A stretch of 7,753 bases of DNA from Nocardia sp. (GTDB taxonomy: Bacteria; Actinomycetota; Actinomycetes; Mycobacteriales; Mycobacteriaceae): contig JAFMQT010000203.1 of NCBI GenBank assembly GCA_017354515.1, positions 1 to 7,753 on the forward strand, in the 5' to 3' direction. A model generated the notes under the pieces. The model had not been told where the DNA came from and did no database searches. It worked only from the letters and a program-made list of their open reading frames with translations. Below are positions 1 through 5,032 of the stretch, in pieces. Position 1 is the first letter of the stretch. Every line of letters begins with the position of its first letter. The translations under genes were made by a program, and so were the position numbers.

Positions 1-41
1 AGCAATGCGAGACCGGCGAATACCGGCGCTGTTGCGTTCAT
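1..41 (-). CDS. M56 (BlaR1-like) peptidase, N-terminal fragment
   Basis: Only the first 13 codons lie in the window. They begin at an ATG (41-39) and read MNATAPVFAGLAL, a hydrophobic start consistent with the first membrane helix of an M56 membrane metallopeptidase. The call rests mainly on position: it is the next gene downstream of blaI on the same strand, 63 bases after the blaI stop. That is the usual blaI-blaR1/M56 arrangement and matches Rv1846c-Rv1845c in M. tuberculosis. Such proteins are membrane zinc proteases that in some systems relay a cell-wall signal to BlaI. No catalytic HExxH can be seen because the gene is cut by the edge. It is probably cotranscribed with blaI. Confidence 0.5.
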   Translation of the reverse strand, partial: MNATAPVFAGLAL

Positions 42-104
42 ACTCAGCTCACTGCGTTGTGGGGGGCAGGGTCCGAGTGCGCGCGGCCGGAGCGCGCCTC
101 GTCG

Positions 105-542
105 CTACCGCGGCGGGGTGACTCCGTTGTCGCCGGACGCGGGGTTCTCGTCCTCGGACGGATCGCGCGCAGTCTCGGTGCCTTCGAGCTTAGCGAGTGC
201 GTCGCGTAATGCCGCGGCCTCGTCCTTGCCGACCTGTTCGACGAAGTGGACCAGCGCCGCCCGGCGCGAGCCCACCTCGTCGGCCTGCTGCAGGGCATCG
301 ACCATCAGACTCGCGACCAGTTCGTCGCGAGTGTGCACCGGGGCATAGCGATGTGCCCGGTCATCGCGCTGCTGCACCACCAAGTTCTTCTTCGCCAACC
401 GCTGCAGCACGGTCATCACCGTGGTGTACGCGAGTTCGCGGCGCGCTGCGAGGGCCTCGTGGACCTGCCTTACCGTCTGCGGTTCATCGGTCGACCACAA
501 CTGGTCCATGACCGCTTTCTCGAGTTCCCCAAGACCTGCCAT
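105..542 (-). CDS. blaI: BlaI/MecI/CopY-family transcriptional repressor
   Basis: This is a 145-residue cytoplasmic winged-helix repressor. The DNA-binding domain covers about residues 3-75, with the recognition-helix region AYTTVMTVLQRLAKKNLV at 38-55 and the wing segment DDRAHRYAPV at 60-69. The rest forms the dimerisation helices plus an acidic, Pro-rich tail (about 125-145). As remembered, the first 110 residues closely match M. tuberculosis BlaI (Rv1846c), which represses beta-lactamase and cell-envelope/respiration genes and is released under beta-lactam stress. The staphylococcal Asn-Phe cleavage site is not seen at the equivalent place (HFVEQV at 99-104). The ATG at 542 is preferred because a TAAGCT box lies exactly 6 bases upstream, which suggests a leaderless mRNA; no Shine-Dalgarno is present. 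The M56 gene follows on the same strand. Confidence 0.93.
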   Translation of the reverse strand: MAGLGELEKAVMDQLWSTDEPQTVRQVHEALAARRELAYTTVMTVLQRLAKKNLVVQQRDDRAHRYAPVHTRDELVASLMVDALQQADEVGSRRAALVHFVEQVGKDEAAALRDALAKLEGTETARDPSEDENPASGDNGVTPPR

Positions 543-548
543 CCCACA

Positions 549-554
549 AGCTTA
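549..554 (-). promoter_or_regulatory. -10 box of blaI (leaderless promoter)
   Basis: On the minus strand the sequence reads TAAGCT, then 6 bases, then the blaI ATG. A TANNNT hexamer 6-7 bases before a start codon places transcription initiation on the start codon itself, as is common in Actinobacteria. No convincing -35 box is seen. Confidence 0.45.
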
Positions 555-576
555 CGGAGGCAACGACAGGAATGCG

Positions 577-593
577 TACTACGGGTTGTCGTA
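577..593. promoter_or_regulatory. Candidate BlaI operator
   Basis: The sequence TACTAC-GGGTT-GTCGTA is an inverted repeat with one mismatch in six pairs (TACTAC against GTCGTA). TAC/GTA half-sites are typical of BlaI/MecI operators. It lies 35-51 bases upstream of the blaI start, over the expected -35 region, where a repressor would autoregulate blaI. The match to the exact mycobacterial BlaI consensus was not tested. Confidence 0.5.
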
Positions 594-668
594 ACCGGCC
601 GGTAGCTGTGTGGGATTTTTCACGCGGGACAGCCGTGATCTCCTCGACGGACGGATTCGGCCGACGTC

Positions 669-698
669 TTGTGTAGTTAGGTAAGCCTGACCTACACT
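669..698 (+). promoter_or_regulatory. Promoter of the putative iron-regulated sRNA
   Basis: A plausible -35 TTGTGT (669-674) and -10 TACACT (693-698) are separated by 18 bases. They predict transcription starting around 704-706 on the plus strand. The IdeR box fills most of the spacer and reaches into the -10, the standard geometry for iron-dependent repression. Confidence 0.6.
677..695. promoter_or_regulatory. IdeR/DtxR iron box
   Basis: TTAGGTAAGCCTGACCTAC matches the IdeR/DtxR consensus TTAGGTTAGGCTAACCTAA at 15 of 19 positions, and the dyad TAGGT..ACCTA is intact. A second dyad, GTGTAG (671-676) with CTACAC (692-697), overlaps it. IdeR bound to Fe(II) represses such promoters, so transcription to the right is predicted to rise under iron limitation. 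The site is about 135 bases from blaI and 135 bases from the GAD-like gene, and it overlaps a promoter pointing right. Confidence 0.8.
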
Positions 699-704
699 CG
701 GTTC

Positions 705-811
705 CGGCGTTCGGATCGGGCGAGAGTCCCGAGGGCTGCGGTCGACTCCCCGGTCCTGTGCCCGCGGTGGGCCCTCCCTCCCCCTTCCGGGAAGGCCCAC
801 CGCATCCTTTT
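705..811 (+). ncRNA. mrsI: Putative iron-responsive sRNA, MrsI-like
   Basis: A transcript of about 107 nt is predicted from the IdeR-controlled promoter to a strong intrinsic terminator. It has no convincing ORF with a ribosome site. The 5' part has a small hairpin (TCGGG 716-720 with CCCGA 728-732). The middle (about 745-752, CTCCCC) and the terminator loop (TCCCCCTTCC, 779-788) are C-rich and could pair with GGAGG-type ribosome sites. M. tuberculosis MrsI (ncRv11846) is an IdeR-repressed sRNA of about 100 nt that represses non-essential iron proteins such as bacterioferritin. Its name places it beside Rv1846c (blaI), exactly the neighbour here. The orthology is inferred from position and layout; nucleotide similarity to MrsI was not checked. 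Confidence 0.65.
764..811 (+). terminator. Intrinsic terminator of the sRNA
   Basis: GCGGTGGGCC (764-773) pairs perfectly with GGCCCACCGC (794-803). After one mismatch the stem continues as TCCC (775-778) with GGGA (789-792), and the loop is 10 bases. ATCCTTTT (804-811) follows. A GC-rich stem plus T-run is a textbook intrinsic terminator, unusual in high-GC Actinobacteria. It lies 19 bases before the next start codon. Confidence 0.8.
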
Positions 812-816
812 GCCAG

Positions 817-822
817 TAGAGT
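817..822 (+). promoter_or_regulatory. -10 box of the GAD-like gene (leaderless)
   Basis: TAGAGT stands 7 bases before the ATG at 830, so the mRNA would begin at or next to the start codon. It sits directly after the sRNA terminator, giving the gene its own promoter. The same TAGAGT-7-start arrangement recurs at the SDR gene. Confidence 0.5.
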
Positions 823-829
823 CGTCGGT

Positions 830-1483
830 ATGAGTCGTGAGACCGGCGAATTCATCGACGTGTGGGGCGAGGCGAGTTTTCCGGTGGTCGCGGCACCGGA
901 GCGATTCGAGGAGTTCGCCGGGGTCGTTCCCGATCTGCTGCTGCGGTTCTGGCGGGAGCTGGGCTTCTCCGGTTTCGGGGACGGTGCGCTGTGGCTCTGC
1001 GATCCGGTGCGCTGGCAGCCCGCCGTGGACGCCTGGACCGCCGATCTGGACCTGCCGATGGGGGAGGATTCGTGGATCGCGGTGAGCCGCACCGCATTCG
1101 GTGAGATGCACCTGTGGGGCAAGCGCACCGGCATGAGCCTGACCGTCGTACCGTTCGTCGGCACCATCGTGCCCAGCGATCACTCCGCCGCGATGGCCAC
1201 ACCCGAGGAGCGCGACGATCAGATCTACGCGCACCTGCTGAGCCTGGACCCCGAAGCCGTCGATGTCGACGGCGACGAGGAACCCCTGTTCGGTCCGGTA
1301 CTGCGCGAGCGGGGTCCGGTGGGGCCGGACACCATGTACGGGTTCGTGCCCGTCCCCGCGCTCGGCGGCGCGATGGCCGCCGAGCGGGTCGAAATCGTCG
1401 ATGCCGCGGTCCATATGCGGCTGCTGAGCGAGCTGACGCCGCGCGTGATCACAGCCGACCCGGTCGCCCGGAACGGAAGCTGA
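830..1483 (+). CDS. GAD-like / Tdi1-type (DUF1851) domain protein
   Basis: This 217-residue soluble protein has no signal peptide or membrane segment. Its N-terminal half resembles the GAD-like domain: VPDLLLRFWRELGFSGFGDG (33-52), a P/W-rich strand (LCDPVRWQPAVDAW, 56-69) and TAFGEMHLWGKRTGMSL (88-104). Its C-terminal half resembles the Tdi1 C-terminal domain (formerly DUF1851): TMYGFVPVPALGG (168-180), then VHMRLLSEL (194-202). In Agrobacterium this domain pair occurs in Tdi1, the immunity protein that neutralises the T6SS DNase effector Tde1; the function of most relatives is unknown. No toxin gene lies next to it here, so immunity is only a possibility. A start at 758 would lie inside the sRNA terminator and add a low-complexity extension, so the ATG at 830 was chosen. 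Family call fairly sure; role unknown. Confidence 0.85.
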   Translation: MSRETGEFIDVWGEASFPVVAAPERFEEFAGVVPDLLLRFWRELGFSGFGDGALWLCDPVRWQPAVDAWTADLDLPMGEDSWIAVSRTAFGEMHLWGKRTGMSLTVVPFVGTIVPSDHSAAMATPEERDDQIYAHLLSLDPEAVDVDGDEEPLFGPVLRERGPVGPDTMYGFVPVPALGGAMAAERVEIVDAAVHMRLLSELTPRVITADPVARNGS

Positions 1484-1500
1484 ACCTGCGCCGAATACGG

Positions 1501-1551
1501 CGACAACCTCCCGGATCGTGAACGGGGCCACGATGTTTCGGGAGGTTGTCG
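1501..1551. terminator. Bidirectional hairpin terminator
   Basis: CGACAACCTCCCG (1501-1513) and CGGGAGGTTGTCG (1539-1551) form a perfect 13-bp stem. An inner stem ATCGTG (1515-1520) with CACGAT (1529-1534) continues the structure. It lies between two convergent genes, 17 bases after one stop and 10 bases beyond the other. There is no T-run, as is common for actinobacterial terminators. Confidence 0.75.
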
Positions 1552-1561
1552 GGACGGTGGA

Positions 1562-2878
1562 TCAGTGCGTGGCGGCGAATCCCGCGCGCAGATCGGCGAG
1601 GATGTCCTCGATTCCCTCGATGCCGACGGCCAGCCGGACCAGACCCGGGGTGACGCCGGCGGCGAGTTGCTCCTCGGGAGTGAGCTGCGAATGCGTGGTG
1701 GAGGCGGGGTGAATAACCAGCGAGCGCACATCACCGATATTGGCGACATGGCTGTGCAGCGTCAGCGCGTCGACGAACTTCTTGCCCGCGTCCACGCCAC
1801 CGGCCAGTTCGAATCCGATAATCGCGCCGGTTCCGTTGGGAGCCAGCTCCTTTCCGCGCTGGTACCAAGGCGAAGTGGGTAGACCGGCGTAGGAGACGCT
1901 GGTGACCTCCGGCTGCTCGGTGAGGAATTCGGCGACCGCGGTGGCATTGGCGACATGCCGCTGGATACGCAGGCTCAGTGTTTCCAGGCCCTGGCTGATC
2001 AGGAACGCGTTGAACGGCGCGGCCGCCGAGCCCAGATCCCGCAGCAACTGCACGCGGGCCTTGAGGGCATAGGCGGGCGGGCCCAATTCGGCGAACACCG
2101 CACCGTGATAGCTGGGGTCGGGGGTGGTGAAACCGGGAAAGCGGGACGCGCCGTCGGCGTCGGCGACAGTCCAGTCGAAGGTGCCGCCGTCGACGATCAC
2201 CCCGGCGATCGCCGCACCGTGGCCGCCCAGATATTTGGTGGCCGAATGCACGACGATATCGGCGCCGTGTTCGAGCGGCCGGATCAGGTACGGCGTGGGC
2301 ACGGTGTTGTCCACGATCAGCGGAACGCCCGCGGTGTGGGCGATCTCGGAGATCGAACGCAGGTCCAGGATGTGATTTTGCGGATTGGAGACCGTCTCGC
2401 CGTAGAACGCCTTGGTATTCGGGCGCACCGCCGCCCGCCACTGGTCCAGATCGTCGGGATCATCGACGAAGGAGACCTCGATGCCCAGTTTCGGCAGCGT
2501 GTAGTGGAACAGGTTGTAGGTGCCGCCGTACAGCCGCGGACTGGAGACGATGTGGTCACCGGAACCGGCGATATTGAGGATCGCCAACGTCTCCGCAGCC
2601 TGCCCCGAGGACAGCAGCAGCGCCGCGACACCTCCTTCGAGCGCGGCGACCCGCTGTTCGACCGCGTCCTGGGTGGGATTCATGATGCGGGTGTAGATAT
2701 TGCCGGGCTCGGCAAGTCCGAACAGCGCCGCGGCGTGGTCGGTGTCGCGGAAGGTGTAGGACGTGGTCTGGTAGATCGGCAGTGCGCGGGCGTTGGTGGT
2801 GTCGTCGGGAACCTGTCCGACGTGAATCTGCTTGGTTTCGAAACTCCACCGTTCGGTGGGGTCGGCGGTCTCGGTCAT
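1562..2878 (-). CDS. metY: O-acetylhomoserine sulfhydrylase (PLP-dependent)
   Basis: This is a 438-residue cytoplasmic Cys/Met-metabolism PLP enzyme. It makes homocysteine from O-acetyl-L-homoserine and sulfide, the direct sulfhydrylation route to methionine, and may also act on O-acetylserine. The fold-type I hallmarks are present: YTRIMNPT (62-69), SSGQAAE (90-96), VDNTVPTPYL (189-198), the Schiff-base lysine K215 in HSATKYLGGHG, and the C-terminal HPASTTHSQL (390-399) with RLAVGIEGIEDI (415-426). The length and the GTFDWT insert fit the MetY type rather than shorter cystathionine enzymes; it resembles the protein called MetC (Rv3340) in M. tuberculosis. The usual partner metA/metX (homoserine acetyltransferase) is not in the window. 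The ATG at 2878 was chosen over one at 2935 because family members start near MTET-type sequences and a TACCGT box lies 6 bases upstream. Confidence 0.93.
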   Translation of the reverse strand: MTETADPTERWSFETKQIHVGQVPDDTTNARALPIYQTTSYTFRDTDHAAALFGLAEPGNIYTRIMNPTQDAVEQRVAALEGGVAALLLSSGQAAETLAILNIAGSGDHIVSSPRLYGGTYNLFHYTLPKLGIEVSFVDDPDDLDQWRAAVRPNTKAFYGETVSNPQNHILDLRSISEIAHTAGVPLIVDNTVPTPYLIRPLEHGADIVVHSATKYLGGHGAAIAGVIVDGGTFDWTVADADGASRFPGFTTPDPSYHGAVFAELGPPAYALKARVQLLRDLGSAAAPFNAFLISQGLETLSLRIQRHVANATAVAEFLTEQPEVTSVSYAGLPTSPWYQRGKELAPNGTGAIIGFELAGGVDAGKKFVDALTLHSHVANIGDVRSLVIHPASTTHSQLTPEEQLAAGVTPGLVRLAVGIEGIEDILADLRAGFAATH

Positions 2879-2884
2879 ATCGCC

Positions 2885-2890
2885 ACGGTA
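2885..2890 (-). promoter_or_regulatory. -10 box of metY (leaderless)
   Basis: On the minus strand TACCGT is followed by 6 bases and the metY ATG, fitting a leaderless start. This gives metY its own promoter in the 81-base gap after tetR, although both genes are on the same strand. Confidence 0.4.
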
Positions 2891-2916
2891 AATTCGCGCA
2901 CACCGCCGTACGACGG

Positions 2917-2937
2917 TTGTGATCGGCGTGATCACAA
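2917..2937. promoter_or_regulatory. Perfect inverted repeat upstream of metY, candidate operator
   Basis: TTGTGATC-GGCGT-GATCACAA is a perfect 8+8 dyad with a 5-base spacer. Its centre is about 49 bases upstream of the predicted metY transcription start, a position suited to an activator or an upstream repressor site. The TGTGA..TCACA ends recall CRP, but the internal spacing (9 bases) is wrong for the CRP consensus (6). The binding protein is unknown. No T-run follows on the minus strand, so it is unlikely to terminate tetR. Confidence 0.5.
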
Positions 2938-2959
2938 TGGCATCCGGACGGACCCGCGA

Positions 2960-3562
2960 TCAGGGCAATTTGATTGCCGAGAGGTACATTTCGAGCACCG
3001 GCCGGTACAGGTCGAGATCGTCGAGTTCGCTTTCCAGCACGACCGAGTCGCAGGTGGCGATGAGGACATGGGCGAAGGTGAGCGCTGGGATCCGCAGACT
3101 GCCACCGATGCGCTCGAGGTTGTCCTCGACGAAACGCCCCAACTCCTCGGCGACCTGTAGGCGCCGCCTGTTCACCCGTTCCCGGACGTCGGGATTGCGG
3201 AGCAGATAGAGGCTGAATTCGTGGCCGAGCGCGGCATGTTCGGCGCCGCGCTCGCGGCTGAGGTCACGCCACCGGCGCGCCATCTGGTCGAGTTCGGCCT
3301 CGCCCACCTCGGTGACCGCGCTCAGGATTTCGGTGAAGTGGTCGACATAGCGGTGCCAGTACCGGTCGCTCACCGCCAGGAACAACTCCTCTTTCATCGA
3401 GAAGTGTTTGTAGATGGCGCCTTTCGTGTAGCCGGCGGCCCGGGCGATGTCGTCGACCGTGGCCGCGGTGAAGCCCTTCTCGGCGAAGACCTCTTCGGCG
3501 GCGTCCAGCAGTAGCGACCGGGTGCGTTCGAGGCGCCGCTCCTTCGTCCATCGCTCGACCAC
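2960..3562 (-). CDS. TetR/AcrR-family transcriptional regulator
   Basis: This is a 200-residue one-component repressor. The TetR N-terminal domain spans about residues 11-60, with the helix-turn-helix FTAATVDDIARAAGYTKGAI (31-50) followed by YKHFSMKEELFLAV. The rest is a helical ligand-binding/dimerisation domain (about 65-195) whose ligand cannot be predicted. It is transcribed divergently from the AveC-family gene, and the 118 bases between them hold interlocking palindromes. It most likely represses that gene and perhaps itself in response to a lipophilic ligand. The start is GTG at 3562: TAGAAT lies exactly 6 bases upstream, implying leaderless translation, and no in-frame ATG is better placed. 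metY lies 81 bases downstream on the same strand but appears to have its own promoter. Confidence 0.93.
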   Translation of the reverse strand: MVERWTKERRLERTRSLLLDAAEEVFAEKGFTAATVDDIARAAGYTKGAIYKHFSMKEELFLAVSDRYWHRYVDHFTEILSAVTEVGEAELDQMARRWRDLSRERGAEHAALGHEFSLYLLRNPDVRERVNRRRLQVAEELGRFVEDNLERIGGSLRIPALTFAHVLIATCDSVVLESELDDLDLYRPVLEMYLSAIKLP

Positions 3563-3568
3563 CTGGCG

Positions 3569-3574
3569 ATTCTA
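3569..3574 (-). promoter_or_regulatory. -10 box of the tetR gene (leaderless)
   Basis: On the minus strand TAGAAT, five of six bases matching TATAAT, is followed by 6 bases and the GTG start. This is the best -10 in the window. It supports both the GTG start and leaderless transcription. Confidence 0.6.
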
Positions 3575-3594
3575 ACATGAACCTTGAAAACCTC

Positions 3595-3623
3595 TGGTAA
3601 TGAGAGATACTCATTGGTATCTT
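3595..3623 (+). promoter_or_regulatory. Promoter of the AveC-family gene
   Basis: A weak -35 TGGTAA (3595-3600) and a -10 TATCTT (3618-3623) are 17 bases apart. Transcription is predicted from about 3628-3630, leaving a leader of about 50 nt. The palindromic operator covers the spacer and most of the -10. Confidence 0.45.
3599..3622. promoter_or_regulatory. Interlocking palindromes, candidate TetR operator
   Basis: Two perfect 6+6 dyads overlap: AATGAG-AGATA-CTCATT (3599-3615) and AGATAC-TCATTG-GTATCT (3605-3622). They share the core AGATACTCATT. Such nested dyads are typical for TetR proteins that bind as two dimers. The site covers the spacer and -10 of the AveC-family promoter and lies just upstream of the tetR promoter, so the adjacent TetR is the natural candidate. 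Confidence 0.6.
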
Positions 3624-3627
3624 GAGT

Positions 3628-3647
3628 GCGATCCGGCAACGGATCGC
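3628..3647 (+). other. 5' leader hairpin with GNRA tetraloop
   Basis: GCGATCCG (3628-3635) and CGGATCGC (3640-3647) form a perfect 8-bp stem closed by GCAA, a GNRA tetraloop. It falls at the predicted 5' end of the AveC-family mRNA, where it could protect the transcript. It ends 18 bases before the ribosome binding site and should not block it. Confidence 0.5.
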
Positions 3648-3680
3648 GAGCGCGACATGAGATCCGGAAGGGGCAGTGTC

Positions 3681-4850
3681 ATGACCGACCTGTCGAATAA
3701 GGCAGCGCCCACGGTCACCGAAAAGCTCGGTGCGGCAACCACATCGGGTGGTGAGAAGAAGTCCGGGAGCAAGGCCGTATATATCTGGTCCACCATCGGC
3801 GGGCTGATTCTGATACTCCAGGTCTACGTCTGGATCAGATGGGTGACCGGGCCCTATTTCCAGCGGGTGCCCACCGGGCCCACCGATCCGCCGGCGGTGA
3901 TGCGGACGATCCTGGTCATCTGGACATCCCTGATCATCCTCGGTCTGCCGATCTCGTTCTACTTCTTCATCATCAGGCCCTGGGTGCGCGAGCGCCGGAT
4001 CACCCTCGACGGCATGCTCATGGTGTCGATGGGCCTGATGTTCTTCCAGGACCCGTTCCTGAACTACCTGAACACCTGGTGCACGTACAACACCTGGTTG
4101 TGGAACCGAGGTTCGTGGACGCCGTATATCCCGGGCTGGGTCTCGCCGGACGAACCCGGCCATCAGGTCGCCGAACCGCTGTTGATGAACGCCCCCGGCT
4201 ACGCCTTCGGTGTGCTGCTGATGACGATCGTCGGCTGCTGGCTGATGCGCAAGGCCAAGCAGCGGTGGCCGGGGATCAACGCCCTCGGGCTGATCGCCAT
4301 CGTGATGGTCTTCGCCTATGTCGTGGACTTCGTCATGGAGGGCCTGGTGCTCTCGCCCATGGGCCTGTACACGTTCCCGGGATCGATCCGGGCGTTCACG
4401 CTCAACGCCGGCCACTACTACCAGTGGCCCCTGTACGAGGGCCTGATGTGGGGCGGTGTGCAAGCGGCGCTGTGCTGCCTGCGCTACTTCACCGACGATC
4501 GTGGCCGCACCATCGTCGAGCGTGGACTCGACAATGTCCGCGGCGGAATCGCCAAGCAGCAACTCGTCCGGTTCCTGGCGATCTTCGGTGCGGTGAGTGC
4601 CAGCTTCTTCCTCCTCTACAACGTTCCGGCACAGTGGTTCGGCATGCACGCCGACCCGTGGCCCTCCGATGTGATGAAGCGTTCGTACTTCCTGGGCGGC
4701 ATCTGCGGTGAGGGAACGAACAAGCCCTGCCCCGATCCATCGCTGCCGATCAACACCCGGAAATCGGTGACCATCGATCAGCAGGGGCATGTGGTGATCC
4801 CGGACGGTGTGCACCTGCCGGCGGTCACACCGATCGAGCACAACCACTGA
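3681..4850 (+). CDS. AveC-family (spirocyclase-like) membrane protein
   Basis: This is a 389-residue polytopic membrane protein. A hydrophilic N-terminus (1-30) is followed by about six or seven hydrophobic segments: 33-54, 73-98, 111-130, 169-188, 199-224, 246-267 and 296-315. Family-like conserved polar stretches are FFQDPFLNYLNTW (121-133), NTWLWNRGSW (137-146), the aromatic GHYYQWPLYEGLMWGG (244-259) and the tail segment NVPAQWFGMHADPWP (314-328). AveC of Streptomyces avermitilis dehydrates and spirocyclises the avermectin spiroketal; the many relatives in Nocardia and Mycobacterium have no established reaction. No polyketide synthase or P450 is nearby, so 'spirocyclase' is only a family label here. 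The ATG at 3681 has a good ribosome site (GGAAGG, 3666-3671). An upstream ATG at 3600 would lie in the operator and before the predicted transcript. Control by the divergent TetR is likely. Confidence 0.85.
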   Translation: MTDLSNKAAPTVTEKLGAATTSGGEKKSGSKAVYIWSTIGGLILILQVYVWIRWVTGPYFQRVPTGPTDPPAVMRTILVIWTSLIILGLPISFYFFIIRPWVRERRITLDGMLMVSMGLMFFQDPFLNYLNTWCTYNTWLWNRGSWTPYIPGWVSPDEPGHQVAEPLLMNAPGYAFGVLLMTIVGCWLMRKAKQRWPGINALGLIAIVMVFAYVVDFVMEGLVLSPMGLYTFPGSIRAFTLNAGHYYQWPLYEGLMWGGVQAALCCLRYFTDDRGRTIVERGLDNVRGGIAKQQLVRFLAIFGAVSASFFLLYNVPAQWFGMHADPWPSDVMKRSYFLGGICGEGTNKPCPDPSLPINTRKSVTIDQQGHVVIPDGVHLPAVTPIEHNH

Positions 4851-4865
4851 GATATTCGGTAACTG

Positions 4866-4879
4866 CCTGCTCCGGCAGG
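4866..4879 (+). other. Small hairpin after the AveC-family gene
   Basis: CCTGC (4866-4870) and GCAGG (4875-4879) close a UCCG tetraloop 15 bases after the stop codon. It may help terminate or stabilise the 3' end together with the larger hairpin that follows. Confidence 0.35.
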
Positions 4880-4883
4880 TGAA

Positions 4884-4931
4884 CGGTCCGGGGTGCGGGC
4901 GATCGAACTCGGTCGCCCACACCCCGGACCG
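4884..4931. terminator. Long hairpin terminator
   Basis: CGGTCCGGGGTG (4884-4895) pairs perfectly with CACCCCGGACCG (4920-4931). After one mismatch GGGCGA (4897-4902) pairs with TCGCCC (4913-4918), leaving a 10-base loop. The 18 pairs make a very stable stem without a T-run, suited to termination after the AveC-family gene and to isolating the next gene. Confidence 0.7.
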
Positions 4932-5002
4932 GCCGTTGCCGCCCCGGCCCCGCATGCTGGAATGGGCACTGGACAACCGGTATCCGAGAGTGAGGAGCAG
5001 TG

Positions 5003-5032
5003 GTGCGGATCTTCCGTGCCGCGAAACTGTGA
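5003..5032 (+). CDS. Possible 9-residue leader ORF coupled to the thioesterase
   Basis: A GAGGAG ribosome site (4992-4997), the only good one before the thioesterase, is spaced 5 bases from a GTG at 5003. That GTG opens the short frame MRIFRAAKL and a TGA (5030-5032); a GTG at 5000 would add one residue. The TGA overlaps the thioesterase ATG as TGATG, the classical arrangement for translational coupling. The thioesterase start itself has no ribosome site. Alternatively the ribosome site is fortuitous, or the thioesterase starts elsewhere. The peptide has no recognisable function. Confidence 0.4.
   Translation: MRIFRAAKL

Noticed and set aside
764..803. Hairpin as a purely 5' UTR regulatory stem of the GAD-like gene
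   Set aside because: The T-run directly after the stem and a separate -10 box next to the ATG fit a terminator and an independent promoter better, though readthrough remains possible.
692..1531. A minus-strand open frame covering the sRNA region and the GAD-like gene
   Set aside because: It crosses the terminator hairpins on both sides and is antisense to the domain-bearing frame.
2918..2936. CRP binding site in the metY upstream dyad
   Set aside because: The TGTGA and TCACA halves are 9 bases apart rather than 6.
2879..2959. SAM riboswitch in front of metY
   Set aside because: The gap is only 81 bases, no multi-helix SAM-binding fold could be drawn, and the -10 box suggests a leaderless mRNA.
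1955..3160. A 401-codon plus-strand open frame opposite metY and tetR
   Set aside because: It is antisense to two confidently identified genes and its translation has no recognisable domain.
3600..3680. Upstream ATG start for the AveC-family protein
   Set aside because: It falls in the palindromic operator, before the predicted transcription start; the ATG at 3681 has a strong ribosome site.
4807..5031. Upstream extension of the thioesterase frame
   Set aside because: It would run through the end of the AveC-family gene and an 18-bp terminator hairpin, and adds sequence unlike the hotdog family.
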